A stretch of 64,000 bases of DNA from Sphingomonas panacis (GTDB lineage: Bacteria; Pseudomonadota; Alphaproteobacteria; Sphingomonadales; Sphingomonadaceae): positions 186,001 to 250,000 of the forward strand of contig NZ_CP014169.1 in the NCBI RefSeq assembly GCF_001717955.1, read 5' to 3'. Shown piece by piece: positions 1 through 8,820 of the stretch. The translations under genes were made by a program, and so were the position numbers. Under the pieces are notes generated by a model. It did not search any database. It saw nothing but the letters and a program-made list of their open reading frames with translations, and had not been told where the DNA came from. Positions within the stretch are counted from its first letter, which is position 1, and every line of letters begins with the position of its first letter.

Positions 1-427
1 ATCGACGTCGCCTTGTCGGTGAAGACGCGCTGAGAGAGGGCGCGCCGTCGCCGGGTGATGGCGCGTCATACCCGCCCAAGGGACGAGTGAGCCCGGTGTA
101 ATGTGATGGCCTGAAGTGCCTGCCGTTATCGTGGATGTGGAGCGATCCTGAGCGCGGCAACGAGCGAGATGAACGGACTCCCCTGTGTGGTCAGGCCGCA
201 AGGGGAGCGAGCGTTCGTAATGTGCCGGAGCGATTGCGCGGACCCTGGCCCGGGCCTTGGGCTTTGCGGTCCGGCGCCGGCCCATTGCCGTGGGCCGGTC
301 CAGGTAGCTTGTTCCATGTTTGACAACTTTCATGATGACTATCATATAACGAATGATGACGAGGATCATCTTTGCGCTACGGGCACACGGATGGCTACGG
401 AACACGAACAGAAAGGCATCAGAAGTA
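1..427. other. gene-free leader region upstream of the OYE gene
   Basis: No convincing gene is seen here. Only ten sense codons run from the window edge to a TGA at 31-33, which is too short to claim a gene end. The last 100 bases are noticeably AT-richer than the rest and carry the repeated ATGATGAC elements described separately, so the promoter of the downstream ene-reductase gene probably lies between about 320 and 427. Confidence 0.5.
332..369. promoter_or_regulatory. paired ATGATGAC direct repeats, candidate operator
   Basis: ATGATGAC occurs at 332-339 and again at 353-360, a spacing of 21 bp or about two helical turns. Each copy is followed by an ATCAT arm (341-345 and 365-369), so each half is also an imperfect inverted repeat. 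This lies 60-95 bp before the ene-reductase start. A TetR- or MarR-type repressor site is a reasonable guess, but the regulator is unknown. Confidence 0.4.
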
Positions 428-1510
428 ATGACGGAAAAGACCATCTTCGAGCCCTACGAGCTCGGCGGCATCTCGCTCTCCAACCGGATCGTTATGGCTC
501 CCTTGACTCGCAATAGGGCAGGTCCCGGTTTTGTGCCGGGACAGCTTGCGGCGGATTATTATTCGCAACGCGCATCGGCGGGGCTGATCATCTCCGAAGC
601 GACGCAGATCTCCCAGCAGGGGCAAGGCTACCAGGACACCCCGGGCATCTATAGTCAGGCGCAGATCGACGGTTGGCGCAAGGTGACGGACGCCGTGCAC
701 GCAGCGGGCGGCCATATCTTCGTCCAGCTTTGGCACGTCGGCCGCATCAGCCATGTCGACTTGCAGCCGGACGCGCGTGCGCCAGTGGCGCCGTCCGCGA
801 TACGGGCCGAAACCAAGACGTTTGTGAACAACGGGTTCGTGGACGTTTCGGAACCGCGCGCGCTCGAGCTTGACGAGATCCCGGGCATCATCGCGGATTT
901 CCGCCGCGCCGCCGCGAATGCGATCGCGGCCGGGTTTGACGGCGTCGAAGTGCACGGTGCGAATGGCTATCTCCTCGATCAGTTCGCCAAGGATGGCGCG
1001 AATGTGCGCACCGACACTTACGGCGGGTCGATCGAGAACCGCGCGCGGCTGATGCTTGAGGTAACGGCGGCCGTTGCCGAGGAAATCGGCGCTGATCGCA
1101 CTGGTATCCGGATTTCGCCGGTTTCGCCGGCTAACGGCATATCAAGTTCCGATCCGCAGCCGCAGTTCGACTATATTGTCGAAAAGCTGAGCGAACGCGG
1201 CATCGCCTTTATCCATGTCGTGGAAGGCGCGACGGCCGGGCCGCGCGATGTCGCGCCGTTCGATTTTGGAGCGCTGCGCGCCAAGTTCTCGAACAGCTAT
1301 ATCGCCAACAATGGCTACGATCTCGCTCTGGCGACCTCTGCCCTTTCCGACGACAAGGCAGATCTGTTCGCTTTCGGACGCCCCTTCATCGCCAATCCCG
1401 ACCTGGTCGAGCGGCTGAAGACCGGCGCCCCGCTCGCTACTCTTGACCCCGCCACGCTTTATGGGGGCGGTTCGGCCGGTTATACCGACTATCCCAGGAT
1501 CGGCGGCTGA
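428..1510 (+). CDS. Old Yellow Enzyme-family ene-reductase (NemA-like)
   Basis: A 360-residue FMN-dependent TIM-barrel oxidoreductase. Family members reduce activated C=C bonds of enones, maleimides and nitro-olefins with NAD(P)H in the cytoplasm. Seen in the sequence: the N-terminal NRIVMAPLTR flavin-site motif, the SEATQIS strand, the QLWHVGR motif, the active-site His/Asn motif HGANGYLLDQF near residues 175-185, the YGGSIENR motif and a C-terminal YTDYP ending typical of NemA/XenB proteins. Length fits the family (about 360). ATG 428 is preferred over an upstream in-frame ATG at 353 because it starts directly at the conserved domain. Such an enzyme could saturate the ring or side-chain double bond of an enone substrate. 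The exact substrate is not readable. Confidence 0.9.
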   Translation: MTEKTIFEPYELGGISLSNRIVMAPLTRNRAGPGFVPGQLAADYYSQRASAGLIISEATQISQQGQGYQDTPGIYSQAQIDGWRKVTDAVHAAGGHIFVQLWHVGRISHVDLQPDARAPVAPSAIRAETKTFVNNGFVDVSEPRALELDEIPGIIADFRRAAANAIAAGFDGVEVHGANGYLLDQFAKDGANVRTDTYGGSIENRARLMLEVTAAVAEEIGADRTGIRISPVSPANGISSSDPQPQFDYIVEKLSERGIAFIHVVEGATAGPRDVAPFDFGALRAKFSNSYIANNGYDLALATSALSDDKADLFAFGRPFIANPDLVERLKTGAPLATLDPATLYGGGSAGYTDYPRIGG

Positions 1511-1878
1511 TGGAGGCGCGCCGTCGTCGGACCGGACGGGCCGACGACGGCTCTCCACTGTCGCGCGCCGTGGACTCGGCGCGCTGCTTCGACAGGCATT
1601 TTCAGCTGCCGGGTTTCGCCAAAGTCGACGTCGGTGGATTATCCCCAAGGGGCATGGTCGTCCGGCATTTACCCGTTGGCTTTTCCTCACATCCCGCCGC
1701 GCTGGGCTCGTCGAGCACGTGTCGGCTGCTCGATTCCCGCTGCACGGAAGCCTCGGGCAAATCGGTATGGCCTCGCTCGTTGGTGCGGCGCCGGGTCTTG
1801 CCACGACAGCATAGCGATAACACCACTTCCGGGCATTTGGGTCGACAATTGTCAAACGCGGGTATATACCCGCGTGTC
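1511..1878. other. intergenic region between OYE and MarR genes
   Basis: These 368 bases have open frames on both strands but none with recognisable protein character. They look like GC-rich shadow frames. The only structure that stands out is at the 3' end: a 10-bp palindrome GACAATTGTC at 1844-1853, followed at once by the 20-bp palindrome at 1856-1875 next to the MarR start. Confidence 0.5.
1856..1875. promoter_or_regulatory. perfect 20-bp palindrome abutting the MarR start codon
   Basis: ACGCGGGTATATACCCGCGT is its own reverse complement over all 20 bases and ends 3 bp before the ATG at 1879. It is the position expected of an autoregulatory MarR operator that blocks transcription of the marR-MFS unit. 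In RNA the same bases could form an 8-bp stem with an AUAU loop, which would occupy the ribosome-binding region. Confidence 0.6.
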
Positions 1879-2277
1879 ATGAGCAACTGCTATTGTGCCC
1901 GTTTGCGCGCCGCTGCCCGGCGGATTGGTTCTGTCTATGACGAAGCGCTGGAACCTGACGGGATTAACGTTGCGCAATATTCGCTGATGAGCGTCATTCA
2001 GCGCCGGCAGCCGGTGAGCCTTACCGAACTCGGGCGGGCTGCAGAACTTGAACGCTCTACCATCGGTCGGAACGTGCGGGTGCTTGAGCGCGCAGAGCTG
2101 GTCGAGGTTGGGCGAGGGGACGGTGATCACCGAGAGGCGGCCGTCAGCTTGTCGCGACGCGGGGCCGAGGTGCTCGTGTCGGCGCGGTCTCGCTGGGATG
2201 CCTGTCAGCAAGCAATAGAAGCGCGTCTTGGCGCAGATAAGGTGAGCGCGTTCGATGATCTTCTCAATTCGATCTGA
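1879..2277 (+). CDS. MarR-family transcriptional regulator
   Basis: A 132-residue winged-helix protein. The segment from about residue 30 to 95 reads as the MarR DNA-binding fold: QYSLMSVI at the start, SLTELGRAAELERSTIGRNV as helix-turn-helix, VLERAELVEVG as recognition and linker, and GDGDHREAAVSLSRRG as the wing with the usual D-x-R/H-R element. The family normally acts as a dimeric repressor released by phenolic or acidic ligands. ATG 1879 is chosen because the recognisable domain starts just after it; no Shine-Dalgarno is visible since a 20-bp palindrome fills the leader. The MFS gene follows about 40 bp downstream on the same strand, so the pair is probably co-regulated. Confidence 0.85.
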   Translation: MSNCYCARLRAAARRIGSVYDEALEPDGINVAQYSLMSVIQRRQPVSLTELGRAAELERSTIGRNVRVLERAELVEVGRGDGDHREAAVSLSRRGAEVLVSARSRWDACQQAIEARLGADKVSAFDDLLNSI

Positions 2278-2316
2278 CGGTCGCCCGACCGGCCGGTGCA
2301 TTGGTCGATGTGCGGA

Positions 2317-3624
2317 ATGACGGTCGCGTCATCCTCACGTCCCTTCGGTCTCGCCGCGTCTCTGGCTGGTAGGAAGATCCACTATGCGTGGGTTATTGCG
2401 TCGGTGACCTTTCTCACGATGATCGTCACCGCGGGCGCGATCGGCGCGCCGGGTGTGCTGATCGGCCCGCTCCAGGCTGAGTTCGGCTGGAGCGCTGCGG
2501 ATATTTCAACTGCCTTTGCGGCAAGGTTCATGCTCTTTGGCCTCGTAGGTCCGTTTGCGGCCGCCTTCATGAATCGCTTTGGGCTCCGCCGCGTCACCGT
2601 GACGTCGCTCATGCTGATCGGGCTCGGTATAGTCGGCTCCCTGATCATGACCAAGCTATGGCATCTGCTGCTGCTCTGGGGCGTGATTATCGGGCTTGGG
2701 ACAGGCCTGACGGCCATGGTGTTTGGCGCGACCGTGGCATCGCGCTGGTTCGCGACACGACGAGGGCTCATACTGGGATTGCTTTCGGCAAGTGCGGCGA
2801 CGGGCCAGCTGCTGTTTCTGCCGGTGCTTGCGAGCCTGACGGCGCATATCGGCTGGCGTTACGCACTCGCATTCCTCCTCGTCCTGCTGTTGGCGGCAGT
2901 GGGGACGGTTCTGGCGTTGATGCGCGACACGCCGGCCGATGTCGGCCTGACCCCTTATGGCGCGGTGCAAGTGGAGGCAGAAGGTCTGGAGCCAACCAGT
3001 TTTCGGGCCATGCTGATGTCGCCCCTGCTTGCGCTGAAAGACGCGGCGCGATCGGCGACCTTTTGGGTGTTGTTCGGCACGTTCTTTGTCTGCGGCGCCA
3101 GCACGAACGGCCTCGTACAGACTCATTTCGTCGCCATGTGCGGCGATTTCGGTATCGTACCCGTGATGGCGGCGGGCATGCTCGCCATGATCGGCATTTT
3201 CGACCTTGTCGGTACGATTGGTTCGGGCTGGCTCTCCGACCGCTTCGACAGCCGCTGGCTCCTGTTCTGGTATTACGGGCTTCGGGGCCTTTCGCTGGCA
3301 TATCTGCCGTTCAGCAATTTCTCCTTTTATGAGCTCGGCATCTTCGCGATTTTCTATGGCCTGGATTGGGTCGCGACCGTGCCGCCGACAGTGAAGCTCA
3401 TCGCGGATCGCTTTGGCGAGCAGTCGAATCTGGTGTTTGGCTGGGTCTACACCGGCCACCAGCTTGGCGCTGCTCTCGCCGCCTACGCAGCGGGCTACAC
3501 GCGCAGCGCCTACCAAAGCTACTTGCCCGCCTTTTTTGTGGGCGGACTTCTCTGTTTGCTCGCCGCGATGGCGATCGTGATGGTGCGCGAACGTCAGCAT
3601 GTTCTCGCGATCGGTGCGGCATGA
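2317..3624 (+). CDS. major facilitator superfamily transporter
   Basis: About 435 residues with roughly twelve hydrophobic segments, the first at HYAWVIASVTFLTMIV. After TM2 the loop FMNRFGLRRVT resembles the family GxxxDRxGrR loop, and the central loop after TM6 carries RDTPADVGLTPYG, which is common in the oxalate/formate and monocarboxylate-type (OFA/MCT) branch. This suggests uptake or export of an organic acid across the inner membrane. GTG 2296, ATG 2308 and ATG 2317 are all in frame and none has a strong ribosome site, so the exact start is uncertain. It lies between marR and an exported hydrolase and is probably the first structural gene of the 2.3-7.9 kb operon. Confidence 0.88.
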   Translation: MTVASSSRPFGLAASLAGRKIHYAWVIASVTFLTMIVTAGAIGAPGVLIGPLQAEFGWSAADISTAFAARFMLFGLVGPFAAAFMNRFGLRRVTVTSLMLIGLGIVGSLIMTKLWHLLLLWGVIIGLGTGLTAMVFGATVASRWFATRRGLILGLLSASAATGQLLFLPVLASLTAHIGWRYALAFLLVLLLAAVGTVLALMRDTPADVGLTPYGAVQVEAEGLEPTSFRAMLMSPLLALKDAARSATFWVLFGTFFVCGASTNGLVQTHFVAMCGDFGIVPVMAAGMLAMIGIFDLVGTIGSGWLSDRFDSRWLLFWYYGLRGLSLAYLPFSNFSFYELGIFAIFYGLDWVATVPPTVKLIADRFGEQSNLVFGWVYTGHQLGAALAAYAAGYTRSAYQSYLPAFFVGGLLCLLAAMAIVMVRERQHVLAIGAA

Positions 3625-3658
3625 CGTCTGCTGGATCGCGTCTGAGGGAGAATCGACC

Positions 3659-4612
3659 GTGATAGCCCCGAACAGGAGTCTCAAATTCCTCGTCACGCTG
3701 ATGTTTGCCGGCGTCTGGGCGTCCAATGCGCTGGCGCAAACCCCGCTATCCCTGTCACCAGCAAGCTACGAGGAGGTCCGGACCCAGTTTGTCGAGGTGA
3801 AGGGGACGCGCTACGCCTATCGTCGTTTCGGACGAGATAGTTTAGTACCGCTGGTGTTGTTCGCGCACTTCCGCGCCTCGATGGACAATTGGGATCCTCG
3901 GCTTCTGAACAATCTCGCGTGCGCGAGAACGGTCATCGCGTTCGACAACAAAGGCGTGAGCAGTTCTGGCGGGGCGACGCCCGACAGCATCATGACAATG
4001 GCGGACGATGCCGCTGATTTCATCACGGCGCTGGGCTATGCAAAGGTCGATGTCCGCGGGTTCTCGATCGGTGGCACGGTCGCCCAGGAGTTGATGTTCA
4101 GGCATCCCGCGATGGTAAGGCGGGCGATTCTGGCGGGGACGGGACCGCAAGGGTCGGATGGGATCCGCGACCGCGATCCAAGAATCTCTCAGGTGGCGAC
4201 CAAGACGCCGGTGGAACTGACCGACTTCCTCTACCTGTTCTTTCAGCAGACGCCGACGAGCCAGGCTGCGGGGAGGGCGTTCCTCGAACGCCGGGGTCAT
4301 CGCGATATCGATCCGGAACCGGCTTCCACCGCGCAAACCATGGCCGCGCAAGCGAAGGCGTCGGCGTCATATTGGAGCAACAAGACTGATGGACCGGATA
4401 AACTCGGAAGAGTGAAATCCCCTGTTCTCATTGCCAACGGCAGCGATGACATCATGATCGCGACGGCGAACTCCTTCCGCCTCTTTCAGCTTCTCCCCGA
4501 CGCTCAACTGATTCTGTACCCGGATTCGGGGCATGGGTTTCTGTTTCAATATCCCGATCTGTTCGCGCGGCACGTTTCGATATTCCTGAGCGATCAGGGC
4601 GAGGCCAAGTAA
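3659..4612 (+). CDS. exported alpha/beta hydrolase
   Basis: A 317-residue alpha/beta-hydrolase with a clear Sec signal peptide: basic N-terminus, hydrophobic core FLVTLMFAGVW and an ALA-Q cleavage site near residue 26, so it is likely periplasmic. The nucleophile elbow GFSIGG places the catalytic Ser near residue 136; NGSDD supplies the probable Asp region and DSGHGF the His. GTG 3659 is preferred because AGGGAG sits about 10 bases before it and the signal peptide begins there; an upstream ATG at 3599 overlaps the MFS gene and would bury the signal. It could be an esterase or lactonase acting on substrate outside the inner membrane, but the substrate is unknown. Confidence 0.82.
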   Translation: MIAPNRSLKFLVTLMFAGVWASNALAQTPLSLSPASYEEVRTQFVEVKGTRYAYRRFGRDSLVPLVLFAHFRASMDNWDPRLLNNLACARTVIAFDNKGVSSSGGATPDSIMTMADDAADFITALGYAKVDVRGFSIGGTVAQELMFRHPAMVRRAILAGTGPQGSDGIRDRDPRISQVATKTPVELTDFLYLFFQQTPTSQAAGRAFLERRGHRDIDPEPASTAQTMAAQAKASASYWSNKTDGPDKLGRVKSPVLIANGSDDIMIATANSFRLFQLLPDAQLILYPDSGHGFLFQYPDLFARHVSIFLSDQGEAK

Positions 4613-4634
4613 ACACCAAGACGAGGAATTTCGG

Positions 4635-5642
4635 ATGAAATATACTGTATTTGGCAAGACCGGCCTGCGGGTGTCGCAAATCGCGCTTGGGACCGGCACC
4701 TTCGGGACGGGCTGGGGTCACGGGGCCGATCCGGAGACGAGCCAGGCGGTGTTCGATGCCTATGCCGAGGCGGGCGGCAATTTCATCGACACGGCCGATA
4801 TCTACCAGTTTGGCCAATCCGAGGAGATCCTCGGCACCCTGCTGGCCGGCCGCCGGGAAAATTTCGTCCTCGCCACCAAATTCACCAACGGGGCCGTGCC
4901 CAATGCTGACCGGCTCGTCACCGGCAACAGCCGCAAGGCGCTGGTCGATTCGGTTGAGGGCAGCCTCAAGCGTCTCAAGACGGACCGGATCGACATCTAC
5001 TGGGTCCATCATCCCGATGGCGTGACCCCCGCCGAGGAGATCGTCCGGGGCTTCGAGGATCTCGCCCGTGCGGGCAAGATCCTCTATGCGGGTCTTTCCA
5101 ACTTTCCGGCCTGGAGGCTTGCCCGCGCCGTTACGCTCGCGGAACTGACCCACGCCGTTCCGATCGCAGCGGCGCAATTCGAACACAGCCTGGTCCACCG
5201 TCAGCCCGAAGCTGACCTGTTTGCCGCGGTCGAAGCGCTCGGGCTCGGTGCCGTGACGTGGTCGCCGCTCGGCGGCGGCATGCTCACCGGCAAATACCGT
5301 CACGGCGAGAAGGGACGTGCCGAAGGCATGGGCGGCAGGGTGTTCCAGCCGGAAAATTCGGAACAGCGCACCAGGATTCTCGATACCGTGCTCGCGATTG
5401 CGGGCGAGCTCGGCGTCAGCGCGGACCAGGTCGCCATCGCCTGGGCCGGTACCCACGGCGCGGTTCCGATGATCGGTCCGCGTTCGCTTGACCAATTCTC
5501 CAGCAACATCGGGGCGATCGCAGTGGAATTGTCGGCGGACCAGCTCGGCCGGCTCGACAGCGTCAGCTCTCTCGATCCGTCCGCGCCGGCAAGAGAGCCG
5601 GCGGCCTGGGCGTCCGGAGAAAGCGCGAAGGCCATCGCCTGA
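4635..5642 (+). CDS. aldo/keto reductase
   Basis: A 335-residue NAD(P)H-dependent TIM-barrel reductase. The catalytic tetrad is visible as Asp52 and Tyr57 in FIDTADIYQFG, Lys82 in LATKF and His125 in YWVHHPDG. The loop FGQSEEILG and the C-terminal cofactor region with IGPRSLDQF fit the AKR YajO/general-stress-like subgroup. A GAGGAA ribosome site lies nine bases before ATG 4635, 22 bp after the hydrolase stop, so it is in the same operon. It probably reduces a ketone or aldehyde intermediate, or runs in the oxidative direction. The specific substrate is not evident. Confidence 0.88.
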   Translation: MKYTVFGKTGLRVSQIALGTGTFGTGWGHGADPETSQAVFDAYAEAGGNFIDTADIYQFGQSEEILGTLLAGRRENFVLATKFTNGAVPNADRLVTGNSRKALVDSVEGSLKRLKTDRIDIYWVHHPDGVTPAEEIVRGFEDLARAGKILYAGLSNFPAWRLARAVTLAELTHAVPIAAAQFEHSLVHRQPEADLFAAVEALGLGAVTWSPLGGGMLTGKYRHGEKGRAEGMGGRVFQPENSEQRTRILDTVLAIAGELGVSADQVAIAWAGTHGAVPMIGPRSLDQFSSNIGAIAVELSADQLGRLDSVSSLDPSAPAREPAAWASGESAKAIA

Positions 5643-5681
5643 GCGTCCTACCCATGACATTCCTCACATCGGGAGATACTT

Positions 5682-6866
5682 ATGAGCACTCGCGACATCG
5701 TCCTCGCCTATCCGGTCCGCACGGCGATCGGGGGCTATAACGGCACGCTGAAAGGCGTGCCCGCGACGGAACTTGGATCCATCGTCGTGCGGGAAACGCT
5801 GCGACGCGCCGGACTTGCGGGCGACGACATCGGCACAGTTGTCATGGGTAATGTCGTCCAGGCCGGCAACCGGATGAATCCCGCGCGGCAGGCCGCCATC
5901 GGCGGCGGCCTTCCTGTGTCCGTGCCTGCCCTCACCGTCAACCGTGTCTGCGGCTCGGGCGCGCAGGCGATCCTTTCGGCCGCCCTGGAAATCGCCGCCG
6001 GCGACAGCGATGCCGCCATTGCCGGCGGCATGGAGAATATGGATCGCGCGCCCTATCTGCTGGACGGCGGGCGCTGGGGCTATCGCATGGGTCCGGCCCA
6101 GATCCTCGACGCCATGCTGACCGACGGGCTCAACGATGCGTTCTCTGGCGAGCATTCGGGCTGGCACACCGAAGACCTCGTCACGAAGCTCCAGATCACG
6201 CGTGAGCAGCAGGATGCCTTCGCTGCTCGCTCGCAGCAGCGCTTCGCTGCTGCGCGTGATGCAGGGCGCTTTACCGACGAGATCGTCGCGGTGGAGATCA
6301 AGGGGCGCAAGGGGACGGAAAGCTTCGTTGTCGATGAAGCTCCGCGTCCCGAGACGACGGTCGAGACGCTGGCGCGGCTGAAGCCCGCCTTTCGCCAGGA
6401 CGGCTCCATCACCGCCGGCAACGCGCCGGGGCTCAACAGCGCCGCCGCTGCGCTGATCGTCGCCGAGCGTGGCTTTGCCGATGCGAAAGGCCTGGAGCCC
6501 ATGGCCCGTCTTGCCGGCTATGGTGTCGCGGCGGTCGAGCCGGGCTTCTTCGGCCTTGGTCCCGTTCCGGCTATCCGCAAGGCGCTCGACAGGGCAGGCT
6601 GGGCGCTGGGTGATGTCGAGCGGATCGAGATCAACGAGGCTTTCGCTGCCGTTCCTCTGGCGGTCATTCGGGAGCTTGGCCTGCCGGAGGATGTCGTGAA
6701 CGTCGAAGGAGGCGCCGTCGCGCATGGTCATCCGATCGGCGCTACCGGCGCGATCCTCACCACCCGGCTTCTCTATTCGATGAAGCGGGACGGACTTTCC
6801 AAAGGGATCGTCACGCTCTGCATCGGTGGCGGCCAGGGCATCGCGCTCGCGCTCGAAGCGCTGTAA
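5682..6866 (+). CDS. acetyl-CoA C-acyltransferase (thiolase)
   Basis: A 394-residue thiolase with all catalytic residues: Cys90 in NRVCGSG, His350 in [10 protein letters not shown] and Cys380 in CIGGGQG. Length and motifs match degradative or biosynthetic tetrameric thiolases (AtoB/PhaA/PcaF type). It cleaves a 3-ketoacyl-CoA with CoA to release acetyl-CoA, or the reverse. It lies 39 bp behind the aldo/keto reductase in the same direction, with a GGGAGA ribosome site, and supplies the last beta-oxidation step of this operon. A paralogue is present at 30345-31523. Confidence 0.92.
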   Translation: MSTRDIVLAYPVRTAIGGYNGTLKGVPATELGSIVVRETLRRAGLAGDDIGTVVMGNVVQAGNRMNPARQAAIGGGLPVSVPALTVNRVCGSGAQAILSAALEIAAGDSDAAIAGGMENMDRAPYLLDGGRWGYRMGPAQILDAMLTDGLNDAFSGEHSGWHTEDLVTKLQITREQQDAFAARSQQRFAAARDAGRFTDEIVAVEIKGRKGTESFVVDEAPRPETTVETLARLKPAFRQDGSITAGNAPGLNSAAAALIVAERGFADAKGLEPMARLAGYGVAAVEPGFFGLGPVPAIRKALDRAGWALGDVERIEINEAFAAVPLAVIRELGLPEDVVNVEGGAVAHGHPIGATGAILTTRLLYSMKRDGLSKGIVTLCIGGGQGIALALEAL

Positions 6867-7104
6867 TCGGCTACGAAACGCGACAAATGCGTCAGTGCCG
6901 GTATTCCGGGCCAGCGTCCCCGCCGGATGCTCCCCGGCTGGCAAAGAGCGCGCCTTGCCGAACGAGAATACCTCTCTGCAAGGGCGCATCGGCAGACGGC
7001 GCACCGCGGCGGTACGCTGAGGGAAAGCCCCAGATCCGGCGGCCATAGCGATGGGCAGTATGCGCGAGACGCCTCGGGTCAAATGAGCGCAGAAAGGACA
7101 TGAT

Positions 7105-7887
7105 ATGGCAGTCAGTTCGGAGCACGGTTCCACGGCGCTGGAAGGAAGTATCGTCGTAGCGGGCGTCGGGTCGATCAACGGTGTCGGCGCGGCGATCGCG
7201 CGCCGATTTGGACGTGAGGGCTATCCCGTCGTGATCGCGGGTCGGAATAGCGAAAAACTGCTGGCGACCAGTGATGCGCTCAAAGGGGCGGGTGTCCACG
7301 TCCGAGCCGTTCCCGGCGACGTATCACAGCTCGAGGATGTGAAGCGCTTCGTCGCAGAGGCCGAGAAGCTGGCACCGCTGGCGATCGCCGTCCATAACGC
7401 AGGCAGTAATCGTCCCTCGCCCTTTCTCGAAATACCGGAAGGGGATTTCGAGATGCATTGGCGCGAACATGCACTTGGCGCCTATCATCTGGCGCGCGCG
7501 GCTTTGCCGGCGCTGCTCGCTCGTCAGGACCCGAGCCTGCCGTTTGTTCACGGCGCCAGCTTGTTCTTCACCGGCGCGAGCGGCAGTCTGCGCGGAAAGG
7601 CGAAGTTCGCGCCCTTCGCCGCTGCCAAGGGCGCTCTGCGGAACCTTTCCCAGTCGCTCGCTCGGGAGTTCGGCTCTCTGGGCGTCCATGTCGCTCATGT
7701 CGTGATCGATGGCGGCATCGCGGGCGAGCGGCTTCTCTCGCGACTTCCCGACCTTGCCGAACAGCGTGGACCAGACGGTCTCCTGAACATCGATGCCATT
7801 GCCGAGGCATATTGGGCGCTACACCATCAGCATCGCAGCGCCTGGTCTCAGGAGCTCGACCTCAGACCCTGGAGCGAAACCTTTTGA
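7105..7887 (+). CDS. atypical SDR-family protein lacking the catalytic tyrosine
   Basis: A 260-residue Rossmann-fold protein of the short-chain dehydrogenase/reductase superfamily. The cofactor-binding region (residues 18-33) has a modified glycine pattern, VGSINGVGAAIA, and the NAG motif appears as HNAGS near 97-101. The catalytic YxxxK is replaced by Phe171-Ala-Ala-Ala-Lys175, in KFAPFAAAKGAL, so the usual acid/base tyrosine is missing. I recall a subfamily of bacterial SDRs with FAAAK at this site, so this is probably a family trait and not a recent mutation. AAAGGA precedes ATG 7105 at good spacing. A 238-bp gap separates it from the thiolase, so it may have its own promoter. Activity as a dehydrogenase is doubtful. 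Confidence 0.8.
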   Translation: MAVSSEHGSTALEGSIVVAGVGSINGVGAAIARRFGREGYPVVIAGRNSEKLLATSDALKGAGVHVRAVPGDVSQLEDVKRFVAEAEKLAPLAIAVHNAGSNRPSPFLEIPEGDFEMHWREHALGAYHLARAALPALLARQDPSLPFVHGASLFFTGASGSLRGKAKFAPFAAAKGALRNLSQSLAREFGSLGVHVAHVVIDGGIAGERLLSRLPDLAEQRGPDGLLNIDAIAEAYWALHHQHRSAWSQELDLRPWSETF

Positions 7888-8090
7888 GCGCTTGAGGCAG
7901 CGATCCATGAGCTGGTTCCGCAATCTTCGGTCTCTGATTAGCTCCCGCCACTCATGCAACGCAGGCGGGCGTCGGTGCAGGGACCGAGGTTGCGCAGGGC
8001 TGCGCCACGACAAATCGCATCGCGCAATCTGGCTATCGCGTACCCATGATGGTCGCGCGCTGCGCAGCGGCTCACTATCATAGGAGCAGC

Positions 8091-8711
8091 ATGACCAGCC
8101 TCTCGTCTCAAACGCCCGCGGGGCAGCGCGGTCCATCGGACCATGTCATACGCGACCAGATCATTCTCGCGGCACAACAGCATTTCAGTCACTATGGCTA
8201 TGGAAAGACGACGGTCTCGGACCTGGCCAGGAACATCGGCTATTCAAAGGCTTATATCTATAAATTCTTCGACTCCAAGCAGGCGATCGGTGAGGCGATC
8301 TGCGCCCGTTCGCTGGCCGGTATTCTTGCGGAGGTGGAAGCGGCCGCAGCCGACGGCAAGTCGGCTACGGAAAAGCTGCGGCGGATGGTGGAGAAGCTGA
8401 CATCTCTCAGCGCCGAATTCTTCTTCGCTGATCGCAAGCTCTACGATATCGCTGTGCATTCAGCGATCGCGAAATGGCCCCCGTCGCAGGAATATATCGC
8501 TCGGATAAAGGATATACTGGCCGGGATCATCGTCGAAGGCCGCGAAGCGAACGAGTTCGAGTGCAAGACTCCTCTCGATGAAACCTGCCGGGCGATTGTG
8601 CGCGCCTTGCAGCCCTTCGTCAGTCCGCTCATGCTGCAGTATAATCTTGACGACGTGCCGCGCTGTACAAACGAGACGCTCAGCCTGATCCTGCGAAGCC
8701 TCGCTCCCTAA
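8091..8711 (+). CDS. TetR-family transcriptional regulator
   Basis: A 206-residue regulator. Residues about 17-65 form the TetR helix-turn-helix: RDQIILAAQQHFSHYGYGKTTV, then SDLARNIGYSKAYIYKFFDSK, with the typical KxYxYxxFxSK ending. The C-terminal half is the variable ligand-binding domain. ATG 8091 has AGGAGC eight bases upstream and is preferred over ATG 8046, which would add a non-conserved tail. It closes the 2.3-8.7 kb gene run and converges on the decayed IclR gene. It may repress the upstream SDR or the whole operon. The ligand is unknown. Confidence 0.87.
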   Translation: MTSLSSQTPAGQRGPSDHVIRDQIILAAQQHFSHYGYGKTTVSDLARNIGYSKAYIYKFFDSKQAIGEAICARSLAGILAEVEAAAADGKSATEKLRRMVEKLTSLSAEFFFADRKLYDIAVHSAIAKWPPSQEYIARIKDILAGIIVEGREANEFECKTPLDETCRAIVRALQPFVSPLMLQYNLDDVPRCTNETLSLILRSLAP

Positions 8712-8820
8712 AATTCGGTAGCAAGGGACCGTTGGCATGCCAGAGACGCTATCGCCAATGAAAGCCCTTGGCGTGACAGGCGATCACATACATCTGCCTC
8801 GGCTCATTGCTTCCCATGGG

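Noticed and set aside
1..33. Possible 3' end of a gene running in from the left (ten sense codons, then TGA)
   Set aside because: Ten open codons are expected by chance in GC-rich DNA and carry no recognisable motif.
1852..1887. Minus-strand DTRVYTRV, which resembles the VFDTRVYTR end of the TonB remnant at about 41880
   Set aside because: At 1856-1875 these bases are a perfect palindrome upstream of marR, so the similarity is coincidental.
2656..3726. 356-codon minus-strand frame over the MFS gene
   Set aside because: It is composed of His, Arg and Gln runs without a domain. The sense frame has clear transmembrane segments.
4452..5660. 402-codon minus-strand frame over the aldo/keto reductase
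   Set aside because: The sense strand has the full catalytic tetrad; the antisense frame has no recognisable family.
8754..8774. CGCCAA...TTGGCG hairpin between TetR and the IclR remnant as a terminator
   Set aside because: The stem is only six base pairs and no U-tract follows in either direction.
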